This document shows, piece by piece, positions 1 to 11,028 of a stretch of 64,000 nt of DNA. Position numbers and translations under genes: made by a program. The notes beneath the pieces are model-generated. The model was given only the letters and a program-made list of their open reading frames with translations, was not told the DNA's origin and searched no databases. This DNA comes from Geosiphon pyriformis (Eukaryota; Glomeromycota; Glomeromycetes; Archaeosporales; Geosiphonaceae), in assembly GCA_016748015.1 (NCBI GenBank), contig JAAOMT010000441.1:260005-324004 (forward strand), given 5' to 3'. How positions within the stretch are numbered: position 1 is the stretch's first letter; each line of letters opens with the position of its first letter.

Positions 1-418
1 TGTTCCAGTATGGTCAAGTATTAATTACTATCAACATGAAGCATTGATAGTAGAAAGTAGATTTAAGATAGTAAATAATTATTTATTTAATATTTGTGAT
101 GTAGAAGGTTGCTTAAATAAAATCTAAACTGAGAGGTCTGTTTTTTCTTCTTCTAATGCTACTGCTATATATACATAATTAAGATTCTTCAATTCCTTAA
201 TTCTTTACATCAAGAATCCTGGAATTCCTGGAATCCTGCAGTTCCTTTTGAGAAGAATCCTGAAATTCTGGAATTCTGCAATTTCTTATATGAAAATCAT
301 GAAATTTCTGGAATTCTGCAATTCTTTTGAGAGGAATTCTGAAATTCCATATTTATTATGACTACTTTTGATTGGCTAATTTATATGCTAATATACTTTT
401 TATATTCTATAAGTAATA
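1..418 (-). repeat. 3' LTR of element A, partial
   Basis: Position 1 aligns with 9176 of the 5' LTR and both copies then run 418 bp to their ends, so about 440 bp of this LTR lie left of the window. The LTR edge reads GTAATA (from GTAACA). It holds a TATA-like stretch at about 159-172 (minus-strand promoter) and, on its U3 side (about 195-350), three degenerate repeats of about 40 bp rich in GGAATTC/TTCTGGAA. A polypurine tract (sense AAAAGGAGGG) lies just inside the element. Confidence 0.9.
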
Positions 419-431
419 TTATTCCCTCCTT

Positions 432-1119
432 TTAATATTAAACTCTGTTGAGATCTCCTAATTCTAATTCTCTATTTTTGAGTATTTCTTAAACTTTTTT
501 TTCAAGAATTACTTGTGTTATCTTGTTTTGTAATTTTTCAAATTGAGCATTGATTATTTTTTCCATTTGGTTAATGATAATAGAATCCATTTCTGGATTG
601 AGTAATATTTTAGATCAGTCTTGAAATCAGACTTGTAGTCAATAAATAGTTCATGCTTATGTAGTTAGATTGTTTTTTTCCACAAATTGTTCCAGTTTTT
701 GTAGTATTTCTGTGTCAAATAATCACTTTGTCTTATCTGTATATAAGTTTTGAATATTCAAATATTGTCCTAAGTGAAAGTAACAAAAGTTTTTTGGAAA
801 TTGTTGTGTCTACCAATTCCATATTTCTATTGTCAATTCTTGATATTGGGTGACTTTTGGTTGTGTTTCTATCGCCAATTTCACTTTTGTAATTATTTTG
901 TCAATAGTGTTTTCTGTTTTTCTCCATATTTTATTTTGTGATCTCTTTTTGGTGTTTTTTTTGTATCTAATAATTTGTTAATTAATTGGAATTTTCATCT
1001 CTTGTTGCTGGATCAGTTGAAAAAATTATTGTACTAGTGAGTGAATGTTGTCAGTAATTTCAATTTTTCTGATACTTTTTGCCACATCTATCACGTCTTT
1101 ATATATTTTTTTGGTTGAT
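432..1119 (-). pseudogene. ORF3 of element A (unknown function), decayed
   Basis: This minus-strand stretch lies between integrase and the polypurine tract and matches ORF3 of elements B and D (shared words such as TDNIHSL and FHLGQYLNIQNLY) but carries several stops and has lost the ATG. The product is predicted to be helical, charged and soluble, with no signal peptide or membrane segment seen, so it is not an envelope gene. The function is unknown. The TAA that ends it (432-434) lies against the polypurine tract, as in B and D. Confidence 0.7.
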
Positions 1120-2512
1120 CAATTTAATGTGTTTGTGTCAATGATGATAATTGGTTTTAGATCTTATAGAATTTCATCTGGTCAGACTAATATTCTCTGT
1201 ATTTTTAACTGTAAAATATTACTGGTAAATGATAATATTGTATGGTGATATGATTTTAGTCAATCACTATATGCTGCTTTGACTAAAATTTTGTTGTCCC
1301 ATTTTAATTTATAAGCTCTATTTTCAAGAATTTCTTCTATGTGAAATGGTCTATCTTATTTGGGATCAAATTTTCTACTCCATTGTTTTTTTGCTTTGGT
1401 ATAATGTAGAAATATTTTGTTTCTAATCCTGAATTTGACTGTTTTATCTGGTAATTGGTTATTATGTCTTTTTTTTTGTTTTTCTTGTAACTTTTGGATG
1501 TTATCAGCTGCTCTTTGTCATTTGTTTTCTAATGTCTCTATTAAGTTATATGTTTTTCTTAGCAATATTTCTTAAAAATTGTCTTTAGCTATTGGTTCTG
1601 TTGGATATGTGTTAACTTTTATCTCAATTGGTAATGTTGCTGTTCTACTATATACTAATTCAAATAGTGCTGTTTGTATAGTGTCTTGCTTTATTGTCTA
1701 ATAAGCAAATAGTACTGATGGTATAAACAAATTCCATTCATCTTGATTTTCTTGGCTGATTTTGGCAATTGCTTTACATAATGTTCTGTTAAACCTTTCA
1801 ACTAACTTATTTATTTGTGAATAATATGATGATAATAATGGTTTTTTGATTCCAAATCTTTGACTTAATTCTGTTAGTGTTCTGTTTACAAAATGAGTTC
1901 CTTGATCTAATAATAGTTTTTTTGAACATCCATGTTGACAAATTAGATCTTGATGAATGAATTTGACAATGGATTTTGCATCTACTCTTTGAATGACTTT
2001 TGCTTCTGGCCATTTTGTAAAATAATCTATGACTACTACAATATATCTGTTTTCTTTGCTAGTTATTGTCAATGATCTGACTAAATTGATTCTAATGTGA
2101 TTAAATGGTTGTTCTACTTTAATTGGTCTCAATGACTTACTGAATTTTGTTCTTTTTCTTCTTTGACAAGCATTACAACTTTGAATATATTAAATGATGT
2201 CTGGATACATGAATAGCCAATAGTATTTTTTTCTGATTTTTTCTAAGGTTGCTTCTTTATGAAAATGTCTTGTTGTTAGATCTGAGTATATATTGAATAG
2301 TATTGTTTTTTTCTTAGGTTTTGTGATTACTCTGGTTGGTTGATCTGAATTCTTTCTGTTTTTTGATAAAGTATATCTTGGTGAATAATAAAATATTTGA
2401 ATTGTTGTTTAATATGACTTTGTTTTTTTGAAGATAATTTTTTCTTAAACTGTTAGGTATTAATATAATGTTAGAGTTGTTAGTATTTTTGGATATTCAT
2501 CTTTTGTTATAT
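1120..2512 (-). pseudogene. pol: Integrase of element A, broken
   Basis: A rnase-H-fold DDE integrase core is visible at 1698-2132. The first catalytic Asp is Asn (context IRINLV), the second is present (LLDQGTHF) and the Glu is present (KLVERFNRTL). Upstream (2140-2510) lies the degraded N-terminal H2C2 zinc-binding region, and downstream (1190-1450) a GPY/F-like end. A stop follows FAY where element D has Gln, a C-to-T change. The protein would insert cDNA into host DNA if intact. Confidence 0.85.
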
Positions 2513-2530
2513 TTTTGGGTTGAAATGTTT

Positions 2531-3960
2531 TTAGATTTGTCTCATTCGTGACAACTTGTCAGTATTTCTGTTGTTTTTTTTTTTATAATGTACTGTATAC
2601 TTGAATAGTAAAAGTTTTATTTTCCATCTGGCATAATGATCATCTCCAAATTTTTGTTTTTGGATTGATGTCAATTCTTTGTGATTGGTATATATGTTGA
2701 ATTTCTGGCTTAAGTATTCCTTCCATTTCATGACTGCTCAATAGATGGCTAAGTGTTCTAGTACTGAAGTTCCATAATTCTTCTCTGCTGGACTCAAACT
2801 TTGGCTGACATATGTAACTGGATGTTCTTGTCCATTCAGTCTTTTTTGTGATAGTACAGCTCCCAATGCTTGACCTGATGTATCAGTGGTGATAATGAAT
2901 GGCTTGTTGTGATCTAGATATATCAATACTAGAGCTTAAATAAGCTTTCTTCTTAATATGTCAAAAGCTTTTTGCTAGTTTTCCGTCCATTCATACTTGG
3001 TGTTCTTTGATTGAAACTGGTGTAATAGCTGAGCCAGTTTAGAAAAGTTTTTAATAAAGCAGTAATAGTATTCAACAAATTCCAAAAATGCTCTTAGTTC
3101 TGTCAAGTTGGTTGGTACTAAAAAGTTCTTGACTATTTCAGTCTTGTTTAAATTCGTTTTAATGCTGTTTTTGCTTACAACATGTCCTAAAAATTTGAGT
3201 TTTGTTTTTCCAAAGAAACATTTAGTTGCATTTAACTTTAGTTCGGCTCTTTTTAATCTTTCAAACACTTGCTAAAGATAATGTAGATGATCATCAAATG
3301 TTTTTGAAAATACATTGGTGTTATTTAAATAGACTACTACTGATTTCTATAGTAATTTTATATAAAAAATTTTTATGAGCTGTTGAAACATGGCTGGAGC
3401 ATTCATTAAGCCAAATAGTATTACTTTAAATTCAAAGTTTTTTTCTCTTGTGGTGAATACTATCTTCTCTTTGTTAGCCAAATTCATGGCTATTTGCCAA
3501 TATCTGCTATTTAGATTCAATGTTGAAAACCATTTCTTTCTACTAAAAGCATCAAATAATTTTTGAATCTATAAAGTTGGATAACTATCTTCCTATGTTA
3601 CTCTATTCAGTTTTCTGTAATCTACACAAAAGTGGATCTTTCCATTTTTTTTATAGATGAATACTACTGGTGATGATCATGGACTCATTGATGGCTGAAT
3701 TAGCCCATTGTTTAGCATTTGATTTATCTCTTGTCAGATGATCTTATAACTTGCTGGTAGTATTCTGTATGTTTTTTGCTTAATTGGCATTACATTTCCA
3801 GTTTTTATCTGGTGTTAGATAATGTCAATTCTATCAAATTCATTTTCGCTGGCAAAAATGTTATTGAAATTGTTAAGTAATATCTTAAGCTGCATACATT
3901 GTAGTGAATCTAAATTTCCTAAATTCATTTGTTCCAATTGTTTTGATTAAAGCAAATAAC
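2531..3960 (-). pseudogene. pol: RT and RNase H of element A, broken
   Basis: RT occupies about 2975-3950 and RNase H 2531-2926. The RT catalytic box reads YLNN (about 3310-3335), both Asp having become Asn. RNase H keeps its first Asp (TTDTSGQALGAVLS). The RNase H frame ends at TAA 2531-2533, in the same place as in B, C, D and E. Another TAA at 3947-3949, after YLL at the dUTPase/RT junction, is shared with B and D. Many other stops are present. Confidence 0.88.
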
Positions 3961-5690
3961 ATTCTTCTTGTCTGTATATTGTTTGTAATATAATATCCAC
4001 ATATCTACACAGTTGTGAAAAGTTTGGAATGGGATTTGGTAATTGTTTTTCAACTTCAGTGCTTAAATATCTGATGATAGTTCCTTTTGGTATCTCAAGA
4101 ACATTTCTTGTTGTGTTGTAAATAGGAATTTTTATATGTTTTGGGCTTTTGGCTGGTATGTAAAGATTGGTGAGTTCAATCTTTTTTGATTCACACTTAG
4201 CAGTTTCTGCTTCAAAAATCTGAGCTTGGTCTTTTATTTTTCTTTCTATGATTAATATGTGCTGGTTATATAGTGGAATGAAGATTGATTAATGGGTGGA
4301 GATAATTTCTCTCTTGTCAACAATTTTTTCTTCTGCCATATTAACTGGTATATTTATTCTACTTGTGAATCCGAATTCCTGTATCTTTTTAGTTGTAATC
4401 TCTAATTTTTCCTTGTTTCTTACTAATACTAATTAAGCTATTTTAACCAGAGGCAGGAATATTGCCTGTGCTATTTTTTTGTTTGGCTCTATAATATAAG
4501 CCTTTTCTGAGTCATTTGTAGTATTGTAATAATATTTTTTACATATTCTGCATTAATTATTTCTCTTCTGATGTTGATTTCCTTTTTTACTAAACTATTT
4601 CTAAATGCTAATTGAATTATTGTTGTTGCTGGGATTTCTAATACTACTTTGAGATTAATGCAAGTGCATAAATATGGTTCCAATTTGATGGCATCTTTTC
4701 TTAGATATTTTAGATCAAACTCTGCATTAGTATTATGTGCATGTTCTGGCATAATACTTTCATTATTATCACTGAATCATTTAAGTTTCTGCTTCTTAGT
4801 AAGATCAAGGAATGTAATGTATTGTTCAGGATTTGAATCTGAGTTTGAATCATTGTCATCACTATTGCCAATTTAAATAGAGCTGGAGCCATTGTTATTG
4901 TTGTTGGAGTTTGAATTGGGATTGAATTATAATTCCAATTTCAATACACAGCTGCTGATTGGTTTGTCTTCCTCTGGAATCATGTAGATTATGTGTGATA
5001 GTAGATTGTAGATAAAGTCACATTCATTACAATATTGAAAGTCACATGGGATTAAGCAGTGTTGATACAGTCAAGTGTTTAACTGTTCTAAATGTTGTTC
5101 TTGCTCTTTTTTTGTTGATGCCAGGCATTGGTAGTGCTCATGAAATTTTTTGGAATCATTCTCAATGTTGCCAAAAATGTCAAACATTAAAACATATTTG
5201 AGTTTTGGAAGAGTTATTAAATTGTTTTTAATTTCTAGCAACTTGCTGGTTGTAGCATCTTTTGTCTTTGTGCTTGCTATTCTTCAGATCTCATGTTTAT
5301 CATGAGAATATTCTTCCAAATGTCACAACACTTTTTTCTATGTATTATTGATTGGAGTGCCTTTACATATCCAGTCATTGATTAGAATCGTATATTGACA
5401 TGTTTTATTGTATGTTTTTCCTTTGCCAAGAATGTTGTTCCACATTCTCTTGTCAGGCAAGATAGTTTCACAGATAAGACAAGATTTGTTATCCCATTTT
5501 TCTTGTCTTTTTGGTCATTTAAATTGTTCTAGAACATATAAACAGCAATAAAATTTTGTTGCCATTGCATATTTTTTATTATCACTACAGCATGTGCTTA
5601 TTGATAACAATTTCTTATCACAATCAATACATATCAGTTTTGATCAGCAATAGTTAGATGATTGTGGTGAGATGTAAGTGTATGGACTAT
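3961..5690 (-). pseudogene. pol: dUTPase and Cys-rich module of element A, broken
   Basis: From 5690 to 4790 there is a Cys-rich region (KWDNKSCLIC, then a CQYTI-like segment), an acidic Asp/Asn/Ser-rich linker, then a degenerate dUTPase (about 4350-4790) and the beta-rich linker (3960-4350). Motif 1 reads NAEFDLKY instead of DAGFDLRY, motif 3 reads NAEYVKNI and lacks the catalytic Asp, and motif 5 is altered. It is recognisable only by comparison with B, D and E. Confidence 0.8.
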
Positions 5691-6440
5691 AAATAGTAGT
5701 TGGTGTTGGTTCTTCTTTTTTTTCTTTTACCTTTTTCTTATTATTATTTTCTTTCCACTCCCAATTTTGCGGTAGTTTATTATGATCACCATCATTCTAT
5801 AATGTTTGGTCAGTATTCCAAGTAAGTTTTTCTTTTTGTTTTCCCTTTCCACTGTTGTTCTAAGTTAAAATTGGTGGTAATTTGTTGTGATTTTCATTGG
5901 TCCAAAAAACTTGGTAAGCTTTCCAGATAAATTTTTCTTTTTTATTATTAAACTCAATAAGTGGTATTAGTGTATTGGTACTGAATTTAAAATGACCATA
6001 TATTGCTGATACTCACATGTATTGTTTGTTGTGACTAAGTTGCAACTTTTGGATAGTCCAGTCAAGCATCACATTTATTTTGAATAGCCAATTATTACCA
6101 ATGAGTGCTTAATATTGGATGGCTTCTATAACTAATATCTTGATTGATATGATGATGCTGTTGATTTTAATAGGTAAGTTATTTATTTTACCAATTGGAG
6201 TCTTAGTGGTTCTATCAGCTGTAATTATTTTTGCACTGACAGCTTGATTAACTTGGTGACCTAATTGGTCCATGAGTTGTTTTGTGATGATACTGCCAGC
6301 TGATCCACTATTTAGTATTAGTTTAATGGAATAGCCATCTATTTTGGCATTGGTGTACATCATAGTAATGGGTTTTTCTTCAAGTACAGCTCTACTGAAC
6401 AAAGGAATTTCTGACAGTTTTTTGATTTTGAAGAGAAATA
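5691..6440 (-). pseudogene. pol: Aspartic protease of element A, inactive
   Basis: The retropepsin region carries LILNSGSAGSII at about 6290-6330, so the catalytic Asp of DSG is Asn. A LIGNNWL stretch (6070-6100) matches the conserved ALVGNDWL of element E. The region 5691-6050 is a low-complexity Lys/Glu/Asn-rich linker toward the Cys-rich module. The protease would have processed the Gag-Pol polyprotein. Confidence 0.85.
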
Positions 6441-8690
6441 TAACTGCAAGTAACTTATTTTCTATAACAGTAGTTGGTGGAATATTGTTGGCAGGTGTTT
6501 GGTTGTAGTTGGTTTCCTGGTTATTAGATGAGGCATCTTCTGGGATTACTAAAAGGCTTAAATAGTATTGAGAATTTAGGTTTTGGGTGTACCTGGTTCC
6601 TGAACTTCACTGTCGAGATCCTGATTGTTGAGTTGAAAAATTGATAATTGGTTGATAAACTACTATTACCAATCTCCAGCTTTGTTGTGTTATTCTTGGC
6701 CTTTAGATTCTATTTTGAGGTAAGTTTTGTGGTAGTGTTTGAGTTTGTTGAGGCTAATATATTACTTGTGGCTGCAGTTGATATATTATGGGTACTAAAG
6801 TCTAATATATTGGCAATTAATATATTGGTTGCTACATTATTGGTAGGTAATTCTAATAATACAGTTCTGGATTTGGTTAGTAATTTGGAGTTTAAAACTG
6901 GTAATCAGGGTTTTGATACTGATTTCCTAATTGTTGGTTATTTAAGTGACAGTGGCAGTTGATTTGTAAATGTCTTTGTTTCTCACAATAATGACAATTA
7001 CATGTTTCTTGTTGTCACTGTTGATTAGTCAAGGATGAAAGATGTGACTGATTTTGGAAATAATTCATGTTTTCTGAATTATTGTGTTATTGTGGTGGCT
7101 AATAAATTGCATGATTGTCAGCTAAGTATTCTTTTAATTTCTGATTAATTGAATTACTGAATTGTTTCAATTTAGAATCCAGTTCAGATAATCTGTTGAT
7201 CACTAAATTTATGGCTTGGACATGGTTGGCTTCGAGTTTAGCTGCTTTAAAATCTCTGACATTTGTAATGGCAGCTTAAAGATCTATTGGATGCAATAAG
7301 CATACGTGTTAAAAGATGCTACTGCACAGGCCTTTAATGAATTAGTTTAAAATTTGTGGTGCTGTAAATAATCAGTCTGTATTGCCTGAATTTGGCACAG
7401 AATTTTGTGAAAATGTCCCAAGTAAGTAGTGACTGCTTCAGTTTCCCCTTGCTTAATAGTAGTAAAAATATTGGCTAAATGGTTGATGCTATTATTATTA
7501 CTAAAATATTGCAGGAACACAAGCTTGAATGCATTAAAATCTTGGGATTTGTTAACCAAGCTTTGATATTATGAGTTGGCAGTATTCTGAAGAAAATATG
7601 AAATGGCTTGCATGGTTCTGGTGTCATTCCATTTATTGGCTGTAATGGTTTTTTCAACATTGTTTAGTCACACTTGGGCATCATCTTCTTTACTTGTGAA
7701 CTTTTTGAGTTTTGCTATTGGTACATAGGCCATTGAATCCAAGTTTGGTTGTTGTTGTTGTTATTGTTGAAGATATAACTGAATTTGAAATTGTGGTGAT
7801 GGGTGTTGTGGTGTAGCAACTGGTGGTAAGTTGATAACAATTACTAGAGATATGTGTTGTTGATTATTAATGTCAGGATTTGGATTGTTCTGATTTTGCT
7901 GATTATTGAAGTTGAATTTGTTCTGATTTTCTTGAGTTTGAATATTTGGGGTTTCAATTTTCAGATTTCTACAATCAGATTCTGGTAATTAAATTCTTGA
8001 TTGTCATCTTTTTTTTCTTTGGATTTGGTTATCTCTTAAGAATTCATGATTCTGAAATCTGGTTGAGGTAATGGTGATTGAAATCCTGATGGTATTGGGA
8101 ATCATGATTTGAATCCTTTAAAGTAATTGCCATAAGTTCTCAATAATTCTGCTTTCTTTTGTTTATTTTGAAATAAAAGTTATCCAAATGTTGATGTTGT
8201 GTTTAATGCAAACATATCTACTGATGTGATATTAATGGTACTTCTGGATATGTAATAATATGAAAGATATAGTAGAGATTTAATTCTTTGTTTTTTTTAT
8301 ATTAGTAATTGTATTCTTTTTGAAATTGCTGCTGGTGTTTATAACTTTCTTTTACTTTTATCTGTGTAGGTAAAGGGAATTGTTGTTAAGTATATCTTTT
8401 AATTTTTTGATTAATTTCTCTGATAATTGGTGCAAAACTGTGATTTCGTGGTAAACTAGTATGTTGGATTAATTCTGTATAGAAATTTTTTCATGCTAAT
8501 TCAATATTAACTGGTCTTCTCAAAAAATCTGTGATTTTTTTGTTGACATAAAAGTTGAAGGCTGATTCCATTAGATAATAGTTGTTGGTTAAGCCCAATT
8601 GTTGGCTGTATTGTTAAAATAAGAATTTAATGAATCTTAAATGGTTTGTTCTTATTATTTCTGATTCTGCCACTTTTAGATAATTGTTGT
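6441..8690 (-). pseudogene. gag: Gag of element A, broken
   Basis: A capsid-like region lies at about 7080-7700 (EAVTTYLGHFHKIL, typical of Ty3 Gag). A CCHC knuckle CHYCEKQRHLQINC lies at about 6965-7015 and still fits CX2CX4HX4C. The N-terminal helical domain runs to about 8690 and starts at GTG in the context AAAAGTGGCAGAA; no in-frame ATG starts it. The stretch 7740-8150 is a Gln/Asn-rich linker. Stops and frameshifts are frequent. Confidence 0.85.
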
Positions 8691-8735
8691 TGATGCTAGT
8701 TTTTTGTAGAATTATACCTCACAGAGAGCATTAAA

Positions 8736-9593
8736 TGTTACAGGTGATTATTTGGAGTTTCAAAACAAATAACAAACTCATAACTTGGTGCTCAATTAAT
8801 ATAATAATATTGATTTCTGAAGGTGTTATAGATCTGAAGATTTTGGTTGAGTTCTTTGTATAATAGACAAAGATTCACTATGGTTGGTTTTGGTTGATTT
8901 CTCAAGTCATTTTTCCAATTTCTGTCTTCAGCATAATAGCCAGTTTAATCTGGTAGTCATGTTTTTCTAGTAAGCTATCTGTTTAATATATATAATTTTA
9001 CCCTTATTTCTGGGTTTTTTACCAGGCTATCCATAACATCAATAACTCAGTGCTTTAATCCTTAAATCAATTAGTACACAACAACAAAAGAAAAGAAAGA
9101 AAATAAAAGAAAATAAAAAAGTTAAGCCAAGACAATAAATGTTAGTATCTCGTCATAGCCATAATCAAGAACTATTGTTTTAGTATGATTAAGTATTAAT
9201 TACTATCAACATAAAATGTTGATAATAGAAAGTGGATTTGAGATAGTGAATAATTATTTATTTGATATTTGTGATGTGAAAGATTGCTTAGATAAAATCT
9301 AAACTGAGAGGTCTGTCTTTTTTTCTTTTAATATTACTGCTATATATATATAATTAAGATTCCTCAATTCCTTAATTTTTTACACCAGGAATCCTGAAAT
9401 TTTTGAAATTCTGCAATTCTTTTTGAGAAGAATCCTGGAATTCTGGAATCATGTGATTCTTCATATGAGAATCCTAAAATTCCTGGAATCCTGCAATTCC
9501 TTTGAAAAAAATTCTGAAATTCCACATTTACTATGACTACTTCTAATTGGCTAATTTATATGCTAATATACTTTTTATATTCTATAAATAACA
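8736..9593 (-). repeat. 5' LTR of element A (858 bp)
   Basis: The LTR begins TGTTAC and ends ATAACA, next to a PBS at 8717-8733 with a 2-bp spacer. TATA-like sequence lies at about 9340-9355 and GAATTC-rich repeats at about 9385-9525. The PBS is damaged (TTTAATGCTC, two G-to-A changes relative to the other elements). The right flank, ATGTC, lies in the gag of E2. Confidence 0.92.
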
Positions 9594-10351
9594 ATGTCTT
9601 CTGTATTTTCGTTTTTAGTAGTTTCTTTTTTTGTAAATTCAGAAATGTTTTTATTGTTATCAGAGTAATTGCTTTGGTTTTTTGCTAAAAAATCAAAAAG
9701 ATTAATATTAGTGAAGATTTGTTTAAGTTGTTGTGTTGGGCTTTTTAATAATGTAAAATTTTTTGGTTTTAAGAAACAGTTAAGTAATGAATTTGGTGTT
9801 TGAACTTGAGCATGCAAAGCTGAAAAAAGTGTGATTAAAAATGGTAATTTAGAACTAGTTTCTTGTTTTGGTGTCTGCAAGTGTTGAAAGATTGTTTTTG
9901 GTGTATTAAGTGTTGTGTAAATTAGTCACATATTCTTTTGTTTATTTTTGCTGTTTGTTTTAAGTTTAAACTTAAGTTCAAGAATAAATTATAAGTTGGC
10001 AAAATACTTTTTTTCACAGAATATAATAATATTATAATCAAGTTTTTCAAAATAAGTAGCATAATTATTAGCACTAATGTTTTCTGGGTTTCTATTTGAG
10101 TAGTAAATAATATTTTTAAGAAGATTTTGTTTAACTTCTATAATATTGTAGTCTTTAAAAAAGTATTTGTTAATTTGATTTTTGATGTATTAGAAAAGTG
10201 TTTTTTTAAAAATTGTAATTCTATTTTGGATTTCAAATTGTTGTTTGCAGTGTGTATAAATTAACTGATAATACTTTAGAGTTGTTATATTTAATGCAGT
10301 CACCACTTTAAAATTGTTATTGCTGTATTATTTTTATATGAAAGCACTAAA
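9594..10351 (-). pseudogene. gag: Gag fragment of element E2
   Basis: The open stretch at 9575-9880 aligns with the Gag of element E around EQGTSSKLPLTITSFPAL: here QETSSKLPFLITLFSALHAQ, followed by QTPNSLLNCFLKP. At the place where E has a TGA stop (39211-39213), E2 has Cys, so that stop in E is probably TGT/TGC to TGA. Upstream (9900-10330) is the helical N-terminal domain with stops. The PBS and LTR edge follow at about 10335-10352. Confidence 0.78.
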
Positions 10352-10662
10352 TGTTACCAAAAGTTTTTGGTCTTTTTTATAAAATGTCATTAATATTTGT
10401 TTGCTGTAAATTCACATTTATTGAAAGCTATTGAACCTCTAATAACTGAATTTATCTTCAAATTATCTTTAATAATTTGAACTGTTGGGCTTATAAATAG
10501 AAAGGCCAATTTCATATTAGTTACTTTATATAGTTATGTTATAGTAAACATTAACTTTTTCTCAAAAATTGCTCATCTGAAAGCTTATTAAAATATGTAG
10601 TTATTTTGTTAAAAAAGTCAACTTTTTTACAAAAATCTCATCTGTAGACTATCTTAATGATT
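10352..10662 (-). repeat. E2 5' LTR, U5-side part
   Basis: The piece is homologous to 38319-38628 of element E in reverse complement, starting at TGTTACC. It is cut at CTTAATGATT (10653-10662) by the 3' tail of L1. The rest of the same LTR resumes at 53347. Confidence 0.85.
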
Positions 10663-10790
10663 TTTTTTATTATGAATTTAACAAGTATAGCCTAACCACT
10701 ATTTAGAAATTAGAATCAAACTAAGTGATCTAAGACTAAATATAGTTTACATGCTTACTATATGTAACCAGTTATTTAAGCCATTTCAGA
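10663..10790 (-). other. L1 3' region and A-rich tail
   Basis: In sense orientation it reads through a TAGATCA-containing stretch and ends in CATAATAAAAAAAA. It resembles the 3' region of L2 (about 56615-56720), which has GTTTAGATCATTTGATTGAT and a CATAATAATAATAAAAAAA tail. The shared 3' end suggests L1 could use the reverse transcriptase of an L2-like element. Similarity was judged by eye. Confidence 0.55.
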
Positions 10791-11028
10791 CTATACTATG
10801 TTGATGCATTAGAAGAAAACTTATCCAAAGAAGACATCCTTTAAACAATTTCAAATAATATAACAGAATTATTAACCAATCTAACTAACTACTCAACTGT
10901 TTTAAAGACATCAGCCTTTACAGCAGCAGATTTATGTTCCCAAAAAGACATCAAATTAGAAAACATATTATCATTAAAAGATAACAAACTTACATAGAAA
11001 CCAAATATATCAATGTTTTCAAAATCAC
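10791..11028 (-). pseudogene. L1 ORF1, C-terminal piece
   Basis: Minus-strand translation gives FENIDIFGFYVSLLSF, then SFWEHKSAAVKADVFKT, then a few stops and RMSSLDKFSSNAS. It continues the frame of 30337-30614 after element C is removed with a 4-bp duplication (TCAC 11025-11028, CTAC 30337-30340, two transitions). No known domain; Leu/Val/Ser-rich and helical. Confidence 0.7.

Larger units (their letters stand above)
1..9593 (-). mobile_element. Ty3/gypsy element A, cut by the window edge
   Basis: Reading right to left it has a 5' LTR (8736-9593), PBS (8717-8733), gag, protease, Cys-rich module, dUTPase, RT, RNase H, integrase, ORF3, polypurine tract (about 419-436) and a partial 3' LTR (1-418). 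It is inserted in the gag of an older element (E2). It is thoroughly dead: RT reads YLNN instead of YLDD, protease reads NSG instead of DSG, the first integrase Asp is Asn, dUTPase motifs 1, 3 and 5 are ruined, and stops are frequent. The missing part of the 3' LTR and the left target duplication lie outside the window. Confidence 0.93.

Noticed and set aside
1-20. TGTT at position 1 as a true LTR edge
   Set aside because: It aligns with 9176, which is internal to the 5' LTR of A; the window simply cuts the LTR here.
195-350. GAATTC repeats as a CRISPR array
   Set aside because: Units are degenerate, without unique spacers, and lie in LTR U3.
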